Below, piece after piece: positions 10,972 to 22,750 of a stretch of 64,000 nt of DNA. The stretch lies in NCBI RefSeq assembly GCF_022682495.2, contig NC_071392.1, positions 86,320,797-86,384,796 of the forward strand, written 5' to 3'. A model generated the notes under the pieces. The model worked only from the letters and a program-made list of their open reading frames with translations, did no database searches and was not told the DNA's origin. Within the stretch, counting starts at the first letter, position 1. Every line of letters starts with the position of its first letter. The translations under genes and the position numbers were made by a program. The stretch comes from Desmodus rotundus (Eukaryota; Chordata; Mammalia; Chiroptera; Phyllostomidae).

Positions 10972-12120
10972 GACGGGAGTCATTTCTAATTGCAGTGACA
11001 TTTGAATCACCAGCCTGAGGGCTCAGCTACCACCTGAATCCAGAGAAGCTCACTGCTGCCTTCTGCCGTGATTCTTCATGATGCAAGATTGGGCCTTCCC
11101 TCGTCCTCTGAAGGAAGCTTTCCATAGGTTACACTCATTGATTTTTTAAAATCATATATAATTTTTTCTTTTATTTCTCATTGTATTGAATATCCGTATA
11201 CTAAAAAATTATATTGATTCCAGTTCTGGGTCTCAAAGGTTGAATACAGTCTTTCTCCATCTGCACCCTCACTGTGTAAACTCAGTACCTGCATATGTCA
11301 TAGGATTTGGGAAGAAAGAAAAAGCTGCAGTGGAAGGAACTGGTCCTGCAAACCCCAGGGCCGCTTGTCTGTTCTTCCAGATTGTACTTGCCATTAAAGA
11401 CCATCTCAGGGAGCTCTAGCTGCATGATGTAGAGATATTTCCTATGAAAATTAGAGACTCCAATTGGGGAGTGAATGAGAAGGCTGAGTGAAGGAACAAA
11501 ATTAATACAGGGTGTGTAGGGGGAAGGGGAGAGGAGAAACCTGAAGACACTGTGGGAGGCGAGCTCACTGTTTACAACCTTGGGGGCAAACTGCTGGGCC
11601 AGTAGCTAACAAAGGGCAGAGCTGGGCATTGGGTCTCAGAGAAACAACTCGGGCTGTGCATGGGCCCGGGGAACTGTTGAGTGTTGACCTGTGAATTTTG
11701 TGGACGTAAAGACTGTTGACATGTTCTCCAGTGTCTTTCCACCAGCACGGTCATCCTGGTGGGTCCATATCTGAGTCATTTCCCCCCTGAGAGTGTCTTA
11801 TCCCGACACGGGACCTTTTACCAGACGCTGTAAGGGACTGGAGAGTGTAACTGGCTCTTCTGCCTTGGTGGCAGGTTGACTTTTACCGATTCCTTCTACT
11901 TTGCAAACACAGTGGTCAAGGATGCGACCCACAGACTTTAGGTGGCCTCTGAGGATGTTACCATAAACTGTGCCTTCTAGCCCGCTTTGAGGTGAGCCTG
12001 GCCACTTGCTTCCAGAATCTTTCTGGGTCTGACACTGAGAGTGACCAGGAGACTTGATCAGAAGGGTAAGTGTGGGCCCTTCACTTGGGGAATACTGATT
12101 ACACAGTGCAACTCTCTTTT
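10972..12120. other. Intergenic stretch after the OR fragment
   Basis: No recognised gene or repeat. Confidence 0.4.
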
Positions 12121-12124
12121 TCCA

Positions 12125-12450
12125 CTAAAATTATCTTTAATAAGAAAGTTGTAAACAAAATTTTAACAAAGGATAACTTGATAAAATCATTCCACATTAA
12201 CTCAATGAGCTGTTTATACAGTCATTAAAATGATGATTGCATAGATTTTACAGATACATAGGAAAGAGTTATTATAACATTTAAAGGGAAAATGTGAACC
12301 AATATTGGCAAATGCTATGTAGCTGCAATTATGGACACATATATGCACTAAATAGAGAAGTCTACGACATACAATGCCATAGTATTGCTGGTAGGGTGGT
12401 AGCATGATGACTGATTGTAACTTCTGAAAATTGTCTTTCATGCTGTAGTG
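12125..12450 (+). mobile_element. Probable old LINE-1 3' end (L1M-like)
   Basis: AT-rich sequence with the order of motifs seen at old L1 3' ends: a TACAGTCATTAAAATGATGA segment followed by a region like GGGAAAATGTGAACC and ATATATGCACTAAATAGAG. No intact frame. Confidence 0.4.
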
Positions 12451-13267
12451 AGGTCTGGAGATGTCAGCTCACTGTGTTTACACCTGAAATGATCTGACCA
12501 GTACGAGCTTCTACACCAACTATGCCGCAATTTATGTATATATGGAAATCTAAAAAATGGAAATAAATTTAGCTACTAAAGTTTGTAAGATGTAAGAAAA
12601 ACTCTTGAATTTCATCTCAGTCTTTATTTTAAATACTATGGCATAAAAGATCCTTTTAAAAGCCACCCAGTCCTGCTTACCTCCTGTGGGCAGCAGAGCT
12701 CACTGAACATGCAGGTCAGATGGGCTTTCCTAATAACAGCTGATGTGCTTGTTGACCCCTTACCCAGTGCTGTGCACACACATCGACAGCACTAAACACT
12801 GACGTCTCACTCAGTTGTCTTACCCAGACCATGAGAAGGTGCCATTGTCAGTCTGCTTTATGCGTGTTCACACCAGAAAGTAGTCAATGTTTGCTTTTAC
12901 TGAGTCGCTGTCACTGTCAGGCCCTCATTGCCTCTGGTCATCAGCCATTAGCAAGGAGCACAAGTTCCCCTCGCCTCTCTGTGAGCTGGCAGTGTGACCT
13001 GGACTGGAGCTAGAGGGCTTCCTGTGGTTCACAGTGCTGTCTGTGACTGGCGAGCACGTTCACTGCCAGGTAGGGCATCAGCACACCTCTTTGCGCATCA
13101 CATCTAACCTCTTCTTCCAGTTAGTGTTTTTAAAGTAATTCCCGTGTGTGTCCCTTACTGAACTCTCAGTATGAGTGATGTGGAGGTTGTGCTTTATTGA
13201 TGAACTTGAGACCCCAGCATCTGGTATCCAGCTTCCATTTTTTTTAACCAAATTGGGACATTTGGAC

Positions 13268-13512
13268 TCTTTATTTTTCTTTTTTATCCTCACCCAAGGG
13301 CATGCCTATTGAATTTTTACAGAGAGGGGACCGGGGGGAGAGAGGCAGAGAAACATAAATGTGAGAAACATACATTGATTTCCTCCTGTATGCGTTCCGA
13401 GTGGGACCAAACCCTCAAGCTAAGTATATATGGGCCCTGACCAGGAATCAAACCCCTAAACTTTCAATTTATAGGACGACACTGCAACCTACTGAACCAC
13501 ACCAGTCAGGGG
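13268..13512 (-). mobile_element. Ves-type tRNA-derived SINE (copy B)
   Basis: Duplicate of the element at 354-592 inside segmental duplication copy B. The flanking sequence and relative position are the same, so it arrived by duplication and not by separate retrotransposition. Confidence 0.8.
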
Positions 13513-16500
13513 GGACTATTGATTTCAGTGGCTTCCAATTCCTTATGTAGTGTAGGTAGGGGGCTCTAAAGCAGATGGAGAGCCTGGAACAGGGGAAGAG
13601 GATTTTGCCCCTTCCTGTCTGCCTGCTGGTCTTGTCAGCCTTGCCCCAACAGCCCTTGGCACTGGCAGCAGAAGTTCCTGGTCCAGCCTTAGGTACTCAG
13701 TGTCCCAGAGTCAGCCTCGTCACTCCCCCTGGGGCCACGGTGCCATGGGGAGCCCCTTCTCCTCACAGGGTTAAGTCTGAACCCCGACTCCTCTGACCTT
13801 CTGGATTCTAATCATCCAGCCACTGCTCTGTGCCCTTGAACCTTAGGGATGGCAGCTTCATTTGGTTCTGCGTGTTCATCCAAGAGCTGTGTGTTTACTG
13901 TTGTGTTTCCCCAGTACCCTTGTAACCATTGTGTTGTATAGGTCTCTCTATTCACATACAACACCAGCACCACTTCTGTTCCCTGTTGGTTCCCATCTGA
14001 TTCAAAGAGAAGAATACAGAGGATTCATGTTCCAGCCAGTGTGAGATAAAACTCAGCCTAGACTAGAGGACGGGAAAACACTATGGTCCCCAGCTGCCCT
14101 GTGTACCCCTTACTTTATTTGGAGGGTTAGTCCGTGGGGAAATTGAGTTCTTGAACCATAGTGCATGCTAGGTGGGGTCATTGCCATGTTGGAGGAGTCC
14201 CATAAATCATTCTAGAACTTCTAAATGGATGAACATGCACCCCGCAGGGAGTGAGGGAATCCCCAACACCACGGTCTTGTCACAAGCGTCCCTGTGGAGA
14301 ACACCAGAGATTAGTCCCTGGAGAGCCCCTTTCCACTGGAAGGGAGCTGATGGCACTGTGCCTGGCGGGACTTTATCCCTCCCTACAGCAAACACTCACA
14401 AGTATACTGAGAGGTGGTGGAGTTGAGCAGAGAATAAGTCATCTCTTTTTGGTCGGACACCTGTTCTCCTGAGAGATCCCTATGAGACGGCCGTTTCCAC
14501 ACTAAGTCACAGATACTGTTCTCTTCATTAGTGTGTTTTTGCTGGACCCAAGTCACATTCCGCTGGTCTTCTCGTTTTTAGCTGTGAGGCTGTGGTAAGT
14601 TTCTTATGTAGTCCAGTGTTTGTTCACTCTTCAGTTTCAGACAGGCTGTGCTGAGAAATCCCAGTGCAGAGTGGAATTGTGATTGTCTGTCAGTGCCAGG
14701 GGTCACTAATTATAGACTGAGCTGATAGGGTCATTTAGTCACCCTCTGGTTCAGATACACCTAATGTGGATCATTTACATTGATATATTTAGTGGAAAAT
14801 ACTTGTTTAAATGATAAGATACATTAGCCGTTTGAGAGATTTGCCTGAAAGTCTGTCCATTGTCCCATGAACTTAAGTCATGTTTTCACAAATGGACCAA
14901 AAAGGATTTTGTTACAGAAGAGTGTCCTGAAGGTTTTATTTGTGAAATTGAACTTCCATTTGGTGAGTTATATGAGTATTATCATATTTTGAGTTTTTTA
15001 ACAGACTTGTCACCCCAAGTAGGTTACGTACACCAGCACATAGGATTTGTCTCGTATGTCCTCAGCCAAGACATGTGGCTGAACATCGAATGTGTTTAGT
15101 AACTGTCTGTGGATTTTTTGTTTTGTGTCTTAGCTACTAGCCGCACATAGGAGGAAGATGAGGTGACACTCACTGGTCCTTCTAGTTTAGTTTATTGTGT
15201 CCTTCATCATAGGACAGTTTAGAAATAGCACTGCTGTCCTCTTTCACCCCAAATGTGGCAACAAAGCTGAAATGAAAGTGACTAACACCTTTGTATACAT
15301 TTAGGGCCAATGAATCCCATAACTGGAAGAGACCTGAGCACTTTTCTTGCTCGACCTCTCCCATAGCCTGGGAATCCAAATCTCCAAGTTAAAGCATTCA
15401 GTGAAGGAAAGCTCGGTCCTACTGAAACTACCAGCTTTCTTCACGGGGTGATTGCAAGTGTAATGGCGTTATTTCTTGGACTGAGATAACATCATCTCCC
15501 AGTGTTTCTGCTGTGAATTCTATGATTCTTCCTTTGAAACAGGTTAAAACCTTCACACTTTTGCTTTTAACCAGTTGCAAATATTAACTTATAGGAAATT
15601 TCAATGGACATTTGATATAGGAACACAATTAAGAATTTCTGTGACATTCTTATTTTAGTGAAATTCAGATGGATGCTGGACACAAGAAGGGTATCGAGAC
15701 AGACAGACAAGGAAACAGAAGCAATGGTTTAATAATTACAAGTCAACCTCGGAATGCCCACCCTGGTAGAAGTGCTTTCCTAAAGAGTGATGAACCACAG
15801 AAAGTAAAGATTCAGGATGAATAATATTTTCATCTTAGAGTTAACAAACTGTGTTAAAGGTTCTAAGGATATGAGTATGTAGTTAGAGCGTTAGCTCTAG
15901 CCTTGGATATTGATCACTAATTTTAAATCCCAGGCCTTGACCCATCAGGAAATCACTCAACCAGCATTTTACTAGTGAGATAGAGTAGAAAATAATATAG
16001 AAAATAGCAACTAGTCTTCCACGTAATAAGGATACAAGTGCATGCGTGTGCATACATGTGTGTGTGTGTAACTATATACATACCATATACTTTATCCGCA
16101 CTTAGAAACATAGAGTATGAATATTCATACAGGGATCAGTGTGTGAGGGGCAGTATCCGGTCGTGAAACAGCACAATCAGAGAAGAACTTCTGTGGGTAC
16201 AAAGTCAAAAGACAAAGTTCTCTCCCTTAACTCCAGCTAAAGTAGTGGCCGTCTGCCTGCCATTCTCTCAACTTAATTCAAGATGCAGCCAGTAAAAATT
16301 ACAAGACTAGCAATTAAGTCACCTAATGAAGGCAGAAATCTGTGAGATCCCAGATAGGAGGATGTCCCAGAGGCTCCTGGTCCTCCTTCCCACCCTCCCG
16401 AGTGGGTGCAGACACAGGCCCACAGCCCCTCCCCATAGTGGCTGTGTGTGACCTGGGGTCCGGACCCCTCCCAGGCGAGGCTCTGAAGCAGTTGTGCTGA

Positions 16501-16796
16501 CTGAGGGGTGTGTCCACTGTTATGGTGCAGTAGGCGTGTTAACGTGTTTTGAACTGTGGTGGAAGTTTGGAAATAAAGCTGAGATTTACTGAACACTGTA
16601 ATAGAACACTGGCGTTTAATTTATCAGGATGAAAAAATTCCTTCTGTGTCAATTGCCATGCATGGTGTTCAGTTAGTAGCTGACTACCAGGACAGACGTG
16701 TCACTGAAGATGTGTTCTGAGGGCAGAAACAGGGACACACACAGGTCTACCATGGTAAATGCGTCCCTCGGCCCTCAGACGCGGTGAGCTATCTCC
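13513..16796. other. 5' flank of OR2A25-like gene, copy B
   Basis: Colinear with 597-3889 of copy A and likewise without a recognised protein gene. Any promoter and 5' untranslated exon of the second receptor gene should be here. Confidence 0.5.
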
Positions 16797-16816
16797 CTTG
16801 TCTCGTTCCCAGGAAG
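16797..16816 (+). promoter_or_regulatory. Predicted 3' splice site before OR start codon (copy B)
   Basis: CTTGTCTCGTTCCC followed by AG at 16811-16812, four bases before the ATG at 16817. It is conserved in position and sequence with the copy A site. Confidence 0.55.
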
Positions 16817-17749
16817 ATGGGGGGCAACCAGACTTCCATCACAGAGTTCTTCCTCCTGGGATTCCCGCTCAGCCCATGGATGAAGGTGCTCCTGTTTGGG
16901 CTCTTCTCCCTGTTGTACACCTTCACCCTGCTGGGCAATGGGGTCATCCTGGGGCTCATCTCCCTGGACTCCCGGCTGCACAGCCCCATGTACTTCTTCC
17001 TCTCCCACCTGGCCACTGTGGACATAGCCTATGCCTGCAACACTGTGCCCCAGATGCTGGTCAACCTCCTGAGCCCAGCCCAGCCCATCTCCTTTGCTGG
17101 CTGCATGACACAGACCTTTCTCTTCTTGACTTTTGCTCTCACTGAATGTCTTCTCCTGGTGGTGATGTCCTTTGATCGGTACGTGGCCATCTGCTTCCCC
17201 CTTCGGTATTCTACCATCATGAACTGGAGAGTCTGTGTCACCCTGGCAGTGACTTCCTGGACTTCAGGGGTCCTCCTGACCCTAGTACAAATGGTGTTAC
17301 TCTTGCCGTTGCCCTTCTGTGGGCCCCAGAAAGTGAACCACTTTTTCTGTGAGATTCTTGCCATTCTCAAACTTGCCTGTGCAGATACGCACCTTAATGA
17401 GGTTGTGGTAGTGTCTGTAGCAGCATTGGGTCTGGTGGGACCACTGTCTGCAATTGTGGTCTCCTATGGTCACATTCTACGTGCCGTCCTGAAGATCCAG
17501 TCTGTGGAGGGGCGCCGGAAAGCTTTCTCCACCTGCTCCGCCCACCTCTGCGTGGTGGGGCTCTTTTATGGCACAGCCATTATCATGTATGTTGGACCCC
17601 AACATGGGGACCCCCAGGAGCAGAAGAAATACCTCCTCCTGTTTCACAGCCTTTTCAATCCCATGCTGAATCCCCTGATCTATAGTCTGAGGAACAGAGA
17701 AGTGAGCGCTGCTCTGAGAAGGAGGCTGGGAAAGGAGAGACCTTCATGA
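16817..17749 (+). CDS. OR2A25: Olfactory receptor, OR2A25-like (copy B)
   Basis: Intact 310-residue odorant receptor, paralogue of the gene at 3896 by segmental duplication (26 residue differences, about 92% identity by hand count). The motifs sit at the same places: NQT at 4-6, GN at 40-41, LHSPMYFF at 54-61, C96/C178, MSFDRYVAIC at 117-126, KAFSTCSAHL at 235-244, [12 protein letters not shown] at 282-293. The S-to-A change at 242 touches an otherwise well-kept OR motif. It has Q158, P164 and V201 where copy A has D, L and E, so copy B looks closer to the usual OR2A pattern. An ATG at 16784 is in frame but upstream of the predicted acceptor. Residues 243-310 are identical to copy A. Confidence 0.93.
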   Translation: MGGNQTSITEFFLLGFPLSPWMKVLLFGLFSLLYTFTLLGNGVILGLISLDSRLHSPMYFFLSHLATVDIAYACNTVPQMLVNLLSPAQPISFAGCMTQTFLFLTFALTECLLLVVMSFDRYVAICFPLRYSTIMNWRVCVTLAVTSWTSGVLLTLVQMVLLLPLPFCGPQKVNHFFCEILAILKLACADTHLNEVVVVSVAALGLVGPLSAIVVSYGHILRAVLKIQSVEGRRKAFSTCSAHLCVVGLFYGTAIIMYVGPQHGDPQEQKKYLLLFHSLFNPMLNPLIYSLRNREVSAALRRRLGKERPS

Positions 17750-19118
17750 GAGCCTCACAGAGAAAAAGTAACCGAGCTTACAGGGACCCGAGGAGTCACC
17801 TCACCTGATATGTACATGGGATACATAGACATGCTCTTGTCCCAGGGCATCCTTTGCATGTTCTTGAACTTCTCCTGTGACTACCTCCTGAGAAAGCCCA
17901 TTCTGGTCTCTCCCTCTGAGGATGCTGCACAAGAAAATGAACCTGTCTTCCAGTCTCTGCATGGTGCACACACTTGTAATATGGTCATGAAGGATATTCT
18001 GAATAAGACAAAATAAATTCATATATTCCATAATCAGGACTTGCAGACAAAATTTTATTAAATAAACCAAGGTATTGGCAGAATATTTAAAATACCAGAG
18101 TTGAGACCTATACATAGTAATTATTGAAATATTTTAAATTTAGCAACTGTCATCTTCAGAAACTGGGTCTACATTTAAAATATTTGGTTATTTTTCTGCG
18201 TATGTCTATGACAGTGATGTTTCCTGAGGCATCAGCAACATAAGTTAGGAAGAGCATGCGCCAGGACTTCAAGGGAAGGGGATTCAGGGGTAACTCTGCT
18301 AGAACTGACAACAAGCAGAGAACCCTGGAATGAAGGACATCATGCTAAAACACACAGATGCATGGGAGTTTTCCCTGCCGCTGTGTTTCTCTCTCTGCCT
18401 TTGCAGCATAGGTGGGGATCCGGGATGGTGGAGATGAGAGGAGAAGGCAGAGTGGACGTGGGTGAGAGTCCTGGGAAGATTACACATTTTCTGTCATTGT
18501 TTCAGTCACTTGTCTCCTATGGGAAATGACCAAAACTTAGAACATTCTTGCAAATAAGAACAGACTATATAATTGTTGTGATGACTATTTGACCAATGAT
18601 ACGAGGGCTATAAATTATCAGTAATAAGTTGCTCTTTAAGAGATATGAGGTGAGTTAAAGAACCACTTAGCCAAACATTAAACTCCAACACAATTATGAA
18701 GTGATAGAACACAGTTAAGAAGTAGTGGGAATAGGTATATAGAGACTTTTTCAAAACTTCCCTCAAATTATAAGCTAAATTAAACCTGAGTACTTAATCT
18801 GCATCAAAGGGAAATATTTACTTTTAAAATTATGTTTTATGTGTGTGTGGAAGTTTTCAAAGAGGGAAATGTATGGATTTCTTTGTTACCCAGCATGCTT
18901 GAATTCTTTGAAGTTTGGATTTATTATATGTGAAATAAATTCACTAAGGTTAATGAGAGGAAACAGTATGTGCAAAATGCCTAGCAGAATCCATGAATTA
19001 TAGTAAGAGCTCAAAATTGTAATTATTAATATGATACTCTACATACACTTATCATTTTTAAAGAACAAGGACTATAACTTAAATATGAGACAAATAAAAT
19101 GAGATTGGCTACTAAACG
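17750..19118. other. 3' flank of copy B receptor gene
   Basis: Colinear with the copy A flank to about 18950. The first AATAAA of copy A is AAGAAA here, while AAATAAATT near 18012 could serve for polyadenylation. No further gene before the OR fragment at 19119. Confidence 0.45.
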
Positions 19119-19618
19119 TCCTGGGTGTTCAGCTTCCTCCCGCTCTTGCCCTCGTGGTGGTTGTCCTTAGGCTGCCCTTCTGCGGGCCTCCTGAAGTTGA
19201 CCCCTTCTCCTGTGAGATCCGTAGGTCTTCAGGCTGGCCTGCGCTGACCCTGGGCTCAGCCAGCTTGTCACCTTTGTTGCTTTTGTTTTGTGTTTGTTGT
19301 AGTGGGGCCCCTGTGCTTGGTGCTGGTCTCATACACGAGCATCCTCTTTGCGGTGCTGAGGATCCAGTCCGGGAGGGCTGCCGGAAGGCCTTCTCCACCT
19401 GCTCCTCCCACGACTGCGCAGTCGGGCTCTGCTTTGGCTGCGCCATTGTCATGTACGTGACCCCCAAATCCCTCCACTTTCAAGAACAGAGGAAGATCCT
19501 GTCATTGTTTTACAGCCTTTTCAGCCCCATGCTGAACCCATTGATCTACAGCCTGAGGAACGCAGAGGTCAAGGGTGCCCTGAGGAGGTTTCTGGGGAAG
19601 AGGAGGTCCCTGGGAGGG
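19119..19618 (+). pseudogene. OR2A olfactory receptor pseudogene fragment (TM4 to C-terminus)
   Basis: Homology to the OR2A14-like gene at 33143 starts abruptly in TM4 (SWVFSFL) and runs to the C-terminus. Recognisable blocks are LRLPFCGPPEVDPFSCEI, then in other frames the GPLCLVLVSYTSIL and LRIQSG loop, then [24 protein letters not shown] and AEVKGALRR. At least two frameshifts, near 19220-19300 and 19370, separate the blocks. The usual stop position is lost, so the last frame runs on to 19726. TM1-TM3 are missing. An open frame of 190 codons starting at 19154 mixes real OR blocks with shifted sequence and should not be read as a gene. Confidence 0.92.
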
Positions 19619-19739
19619 ATGGTTGGGAGTATTTTGAGTGTGTCACACTGGGAGCTTGAATGCCCTTCTGAATCTTTTACTTTAACCAACCCAGGACGGT
19701 TTGTCTTTGGACTTGTTGTAAAATGAGAAAATAAATACT

Positions 19740-20759
19740 CTTACTATTTATGCCATTGATACCAAACCTGAGATAAAGTTTGAAACCGAAAATCAGTCTA
19801 ATCCTATTCATGAAAGAGATGCAAATGTCTTAAAGAAAATATTAGTAGAACAAGTCCATAAAATAAAATAATTTTACATTTTGATAATGTTTTTATTCCA
19901 CAAATGCTAGGATAGTTTAACGTTAAAACAAATAAAATAATTTGCTGCATTAACAAATTAAAGATACATGTCAGTAGATCTAGTAAAGTGTTTGACAAAA
20001 TTTAACATTAATTCATGATTAAATTCTTTACATGCTTGTAAGAACAAAGAATAAACATTTCTAAGGAGGACTTATGGAGAAAAAGAAAAGAAAACCCACC
20101 CAGAAAACATGGTACTTAAGGATGAGGTGCTAACATCTTCCCCTGTAAGTAAAGAATGAGATAAAGATGTATACCATGGCCTTGTTCTCAGCTTTTTACT
20201 AGAGATCGTAACTAGTACAGTTAGACAAACACACACACACACACATTTGCAAAGGAAGAAACAAATTGTGATTATATGCAAAGGACATGCTTATATATGT
20301 TGGAAATCCCAAGCAATCTTTTGATATATTAATGTAACATAAGAAAGTTTAACAAGGTAGCTTAATACAAAATCAATGTGAGTATTGATTGTATTTTATG
20401 TAACTAACAAATTCAAATAAAATTTTATAAAATGCAGCCATAAACAGCAAGACCTAATTTTTAAATACTTATGAGTAAATCTAACAAAGGATATATAAAA
20501 AACTATAAAGAGACAATTAGAAACATTTATGAGGCACTATGGTAATTATAACACAGGTACTAAGTGTGAGATGTTAGACTCTTGAACTGGGAATCATAAT
20601 ATCACAAAGATTGAATCTCTTCAAGTTGATAAATATATTCAGTGTAAACCTAATCAATATCCTACAATATCCCTGCAGATTGTATGGATATGTGCAGAAT
20701 TTGATATGCCGATTCTGAAATGCAAAGGGCAAGTCTAGCCCAAACACTATTAAAAAAGA
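19740..20759 (+). mobile_element. Old LINE-1 ORF2 fragment (left part)
   Basis: Decayed L1 ORF2 in + orientation. Blocks include one like AAGAAAATATTAGTAGAACA, then ATGCTAGGATAGTTTAACG and GTGTTTGACAAAATTTAACA (reverse transcriptase region), then ATCAATGTGAGTATTGATTG and ATGAGTAAATCTAACAAAGG. Many stops. Sequence of the same element resumes after the mariner, near 21400. A CA repeat lies at about 20226-20246. Confidence 0.75.
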
Positions 20760-21367
20760 TACAAGGGTGGGACCCCCAAAAAAGCTACGGAATTTTTTTT
20801 AAATTGTTATTTATTCTTACATGGTTAAACTTCAGTCACCTTCCAAGTAGTCTCCATTTGATGCGACACACCTATCGAGACGTTTTTTCCACCGCTCAAA
20901 ACAGTTTTTGAACTCGTTGATTTTGATGCCTTTTAGTGCTTCTGCCGTTTTTTTGTTTTACCTCTTCCACATTGGTAAAACGTTTCCCTGTGAGGTCTTT
21001 ATTCATCTGGGGAAACCAAAAAGAAAAGTCGCTCGAGGTGAGATCAGGTGAGTAGGGAGGGTGGGGCACGGGGGTCATGCTGTTTCTGGTCAGAAACGGC
21101 TGACCACTCAGCGCAGTGTGGGCAGGTACGCTCGTAAATCACCCATCATAAAATGGGCAAACGTGTTGAAAGAGTCTCCAAAAAAATTCAGTGAACCCGA
21201 ACGCAGCCTCTCACAACAATGCCAGCTGATACACACTGATACAGATGGGCTCCTAGAACACTCGCCCAGTGCGGGAAGCCTGTTCTACAAGGGGCCCGCC
21301 CTCCAGAAGATAATTCCAGGTTGTTGTTGGTTTTTGGGGGGTTTTTTTTTTTTGGTCCATCCTCGTA
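20760..21367 (-). mobile_element. Internally deleted mariner transposon
   Basis: On the minus strand the last part of a mariner transposase is readable: TPVPHPPYSPDLTSSDFSF, carrying the PYSPDL..SDF block with the third catalytic D, then a KDLTGKRFTNVEEVKQK segment, a frame break, and a block like FKNCFERWKKRLDRC. The N-terminal DNA-binding and first two D motifs are gone. The ends pair imperfectly as inverted repeats: TACAAGGGTGGGACCCCC at 20760 and the inverse of the 21346-21367 end, TACGAGGATGGACC, with TA at each side. It lies inside the old L1 and so arrived later. Non-functional. Confidence 0.85.
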
Positions 21368-21830
21368 AAATCCAAAGTGGGAGAATTTGACTCTCCAGAT
21401 AACAAAATGGACTGTAAGGTGTCAATAAAGAAAATGTTGTGGTATTCATCCAGGGACTGGCCAACAAACACACTGAACAGAATGTCAAACACAGAGCAGA
21501 CTCACGCCCTGATGAGCACCTGCTGGACGAGAGCTGTGTTGTGGCAGGTCACTGGGAAAAGGAGGGGCTTTGCCATAAATGGTGCTGGCACAACCGAGTA
21601 ACTGCATGGACCCGCACGCACAGAAAACCCAGTTCCTGGTGTCTTCAAGACCTAGGTGTCAGAGGCAAAACTATAAAGCTTTCAGAAGATATGAAGGGGA
21701 AAGATTTTTAAAATAATGTACAGAATTACTAGTCACAAAAGAAAAAACTGGTAAACTTGAATAAATTGAAATTAAGAAGGCCTGTTATTCAATAAAGAAG
21801 ATAAAAAGGGTGAAAAGACAAGACGTAGAA
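21368..21830 (+). mobile_element. Old LINE-1 ORF2 fragment (right part)
   Basis: Continuation of the L1 interrupted by the mariner. It shows the C-terminal ORF2 region with fragments resembling FAINGAGTTE, IKLSEDMKGKDF and VKLNKLKLRRPV, in the order expected for L1. Stops and indels throughout. Confidence 0.65.
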
Positions 21831-22690
21831 TCCTCTTCTACCAGACCTGCAACTCGTTAGCTCTCACGTATTCCCTCCTCAGACACCAGCGCATTCCCGA
21901 GCTCCATTTGTCTTTACTAAGTGACTTCCTACCACATCCCTCCAGTTCACATTTTTACCCAAGTCACTCTACAAAATAAACAAACTTAAGCATGAAAGCA
22001 GAATAGAGATTTTTCTTTCTAACCATGAGATGGATGAGCCATTTTCAGATGTTCTGTGGGAAAATGTTCTGACATAACAAATATTTAAAACTGATTTTAA
22101 AAAGAAGCAAAGAGACATTCTTTTGTGCATCTCCTCCTTTTCGTCAGGAAGGACGGTCTTTTCCACATGCACTCCCTCTCAGCAGATTTTCCCTTCTGTT
22201 CTGTTAGCCGAAATCCGGCCCTACGACCGTCTCTAAACCAGTCCCCGACAAAGAGGACGACAGGGAGAGGTGGCTTAGATCAGTCGTGGTTTAACCCCCT
22301 GTGGCTTGGAGCGAGGCCCCCTTCCTCCCATGGTTTTCCTGCCTGTCCCCGAAGAAACTCAGCGATGCTCAGTCAGCTGGAGAGGCCACGTCGGCCCCGG
22401 GCAGACTCTGCTGAACGGGGCAAGGTCTGCAGCGAGCCTTCTGAACCCCCGAGAAGTTGGACGTTGAGGTGTGCTCATCTTCTCTTCCCTAAGTGTTAGG
22501 GATCCAGCGGACTCTCTCTGAAGACAAGGCATAATGTTTAAAAACCTAATGGCCACCACCTCTAAAATAATGAAAAGTTATTCTTTTAGCCAGGGGATCG
22601 TGTTAAGAACCTCATCTTATACAGTGAAAAAAAAGGACTCAGAAGTAGAATAAGTACTTTAGTCACATAGTAGGTACTTTTCCTGTTGCT
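21831..22690. other. Intergenic stretch, nothing recognised
   Basis: Somewhat GC-rich around 22210-22500. An open frame at 22125-22499 resembles no family I know and is probably chance. Confidence 0.35.
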
Positions 22691-22697
22691 ACATTAA

Positions 22698-22704
<7 letters not shown>

Positions 22705-22730
<26 letters not shown>

Positions 22731-22731
22731 T
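22705..22731. repeat. (CA)n microsatellite
   Basis: About 12 uninterrupted CA units directly before the 7SL retropseudogene. Other simple repeats in the window: (TG)n at 23163-23190, (CA)n at 20226-20246, (AAAC)n at about 27692-27717 and (AG)n at 53401-53430. Confidence 0.95.
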
Positions 22732-22750
22732 ATTTAAAAATAGCACGAGG

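Larger units (their letters stand above)
12923..18950 (+). repeat. Segmental duplication, copy B
   Basis: Second copy of the block starting at window position 1, in the same orientation, with only small indels. It carries the same Ves SINE at the same relative place and the second OR2A25-like gene. Near its right end it lacks roughly 140 bases present in copy A around 5980-6120, then shows a last stretch of homology around 18905-18950. Copies A and B are separated by about 6.8 kb that contains younger L1 and Ves insertions. Confidence 0.93.

Noticed and set aside
19154..19726. 190-codon frame containing OR motifs
   Set aside because: It crosses frameshifts relative to real OR2A genes and lacks TM1-TM3. 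Treated as a pseudogene.
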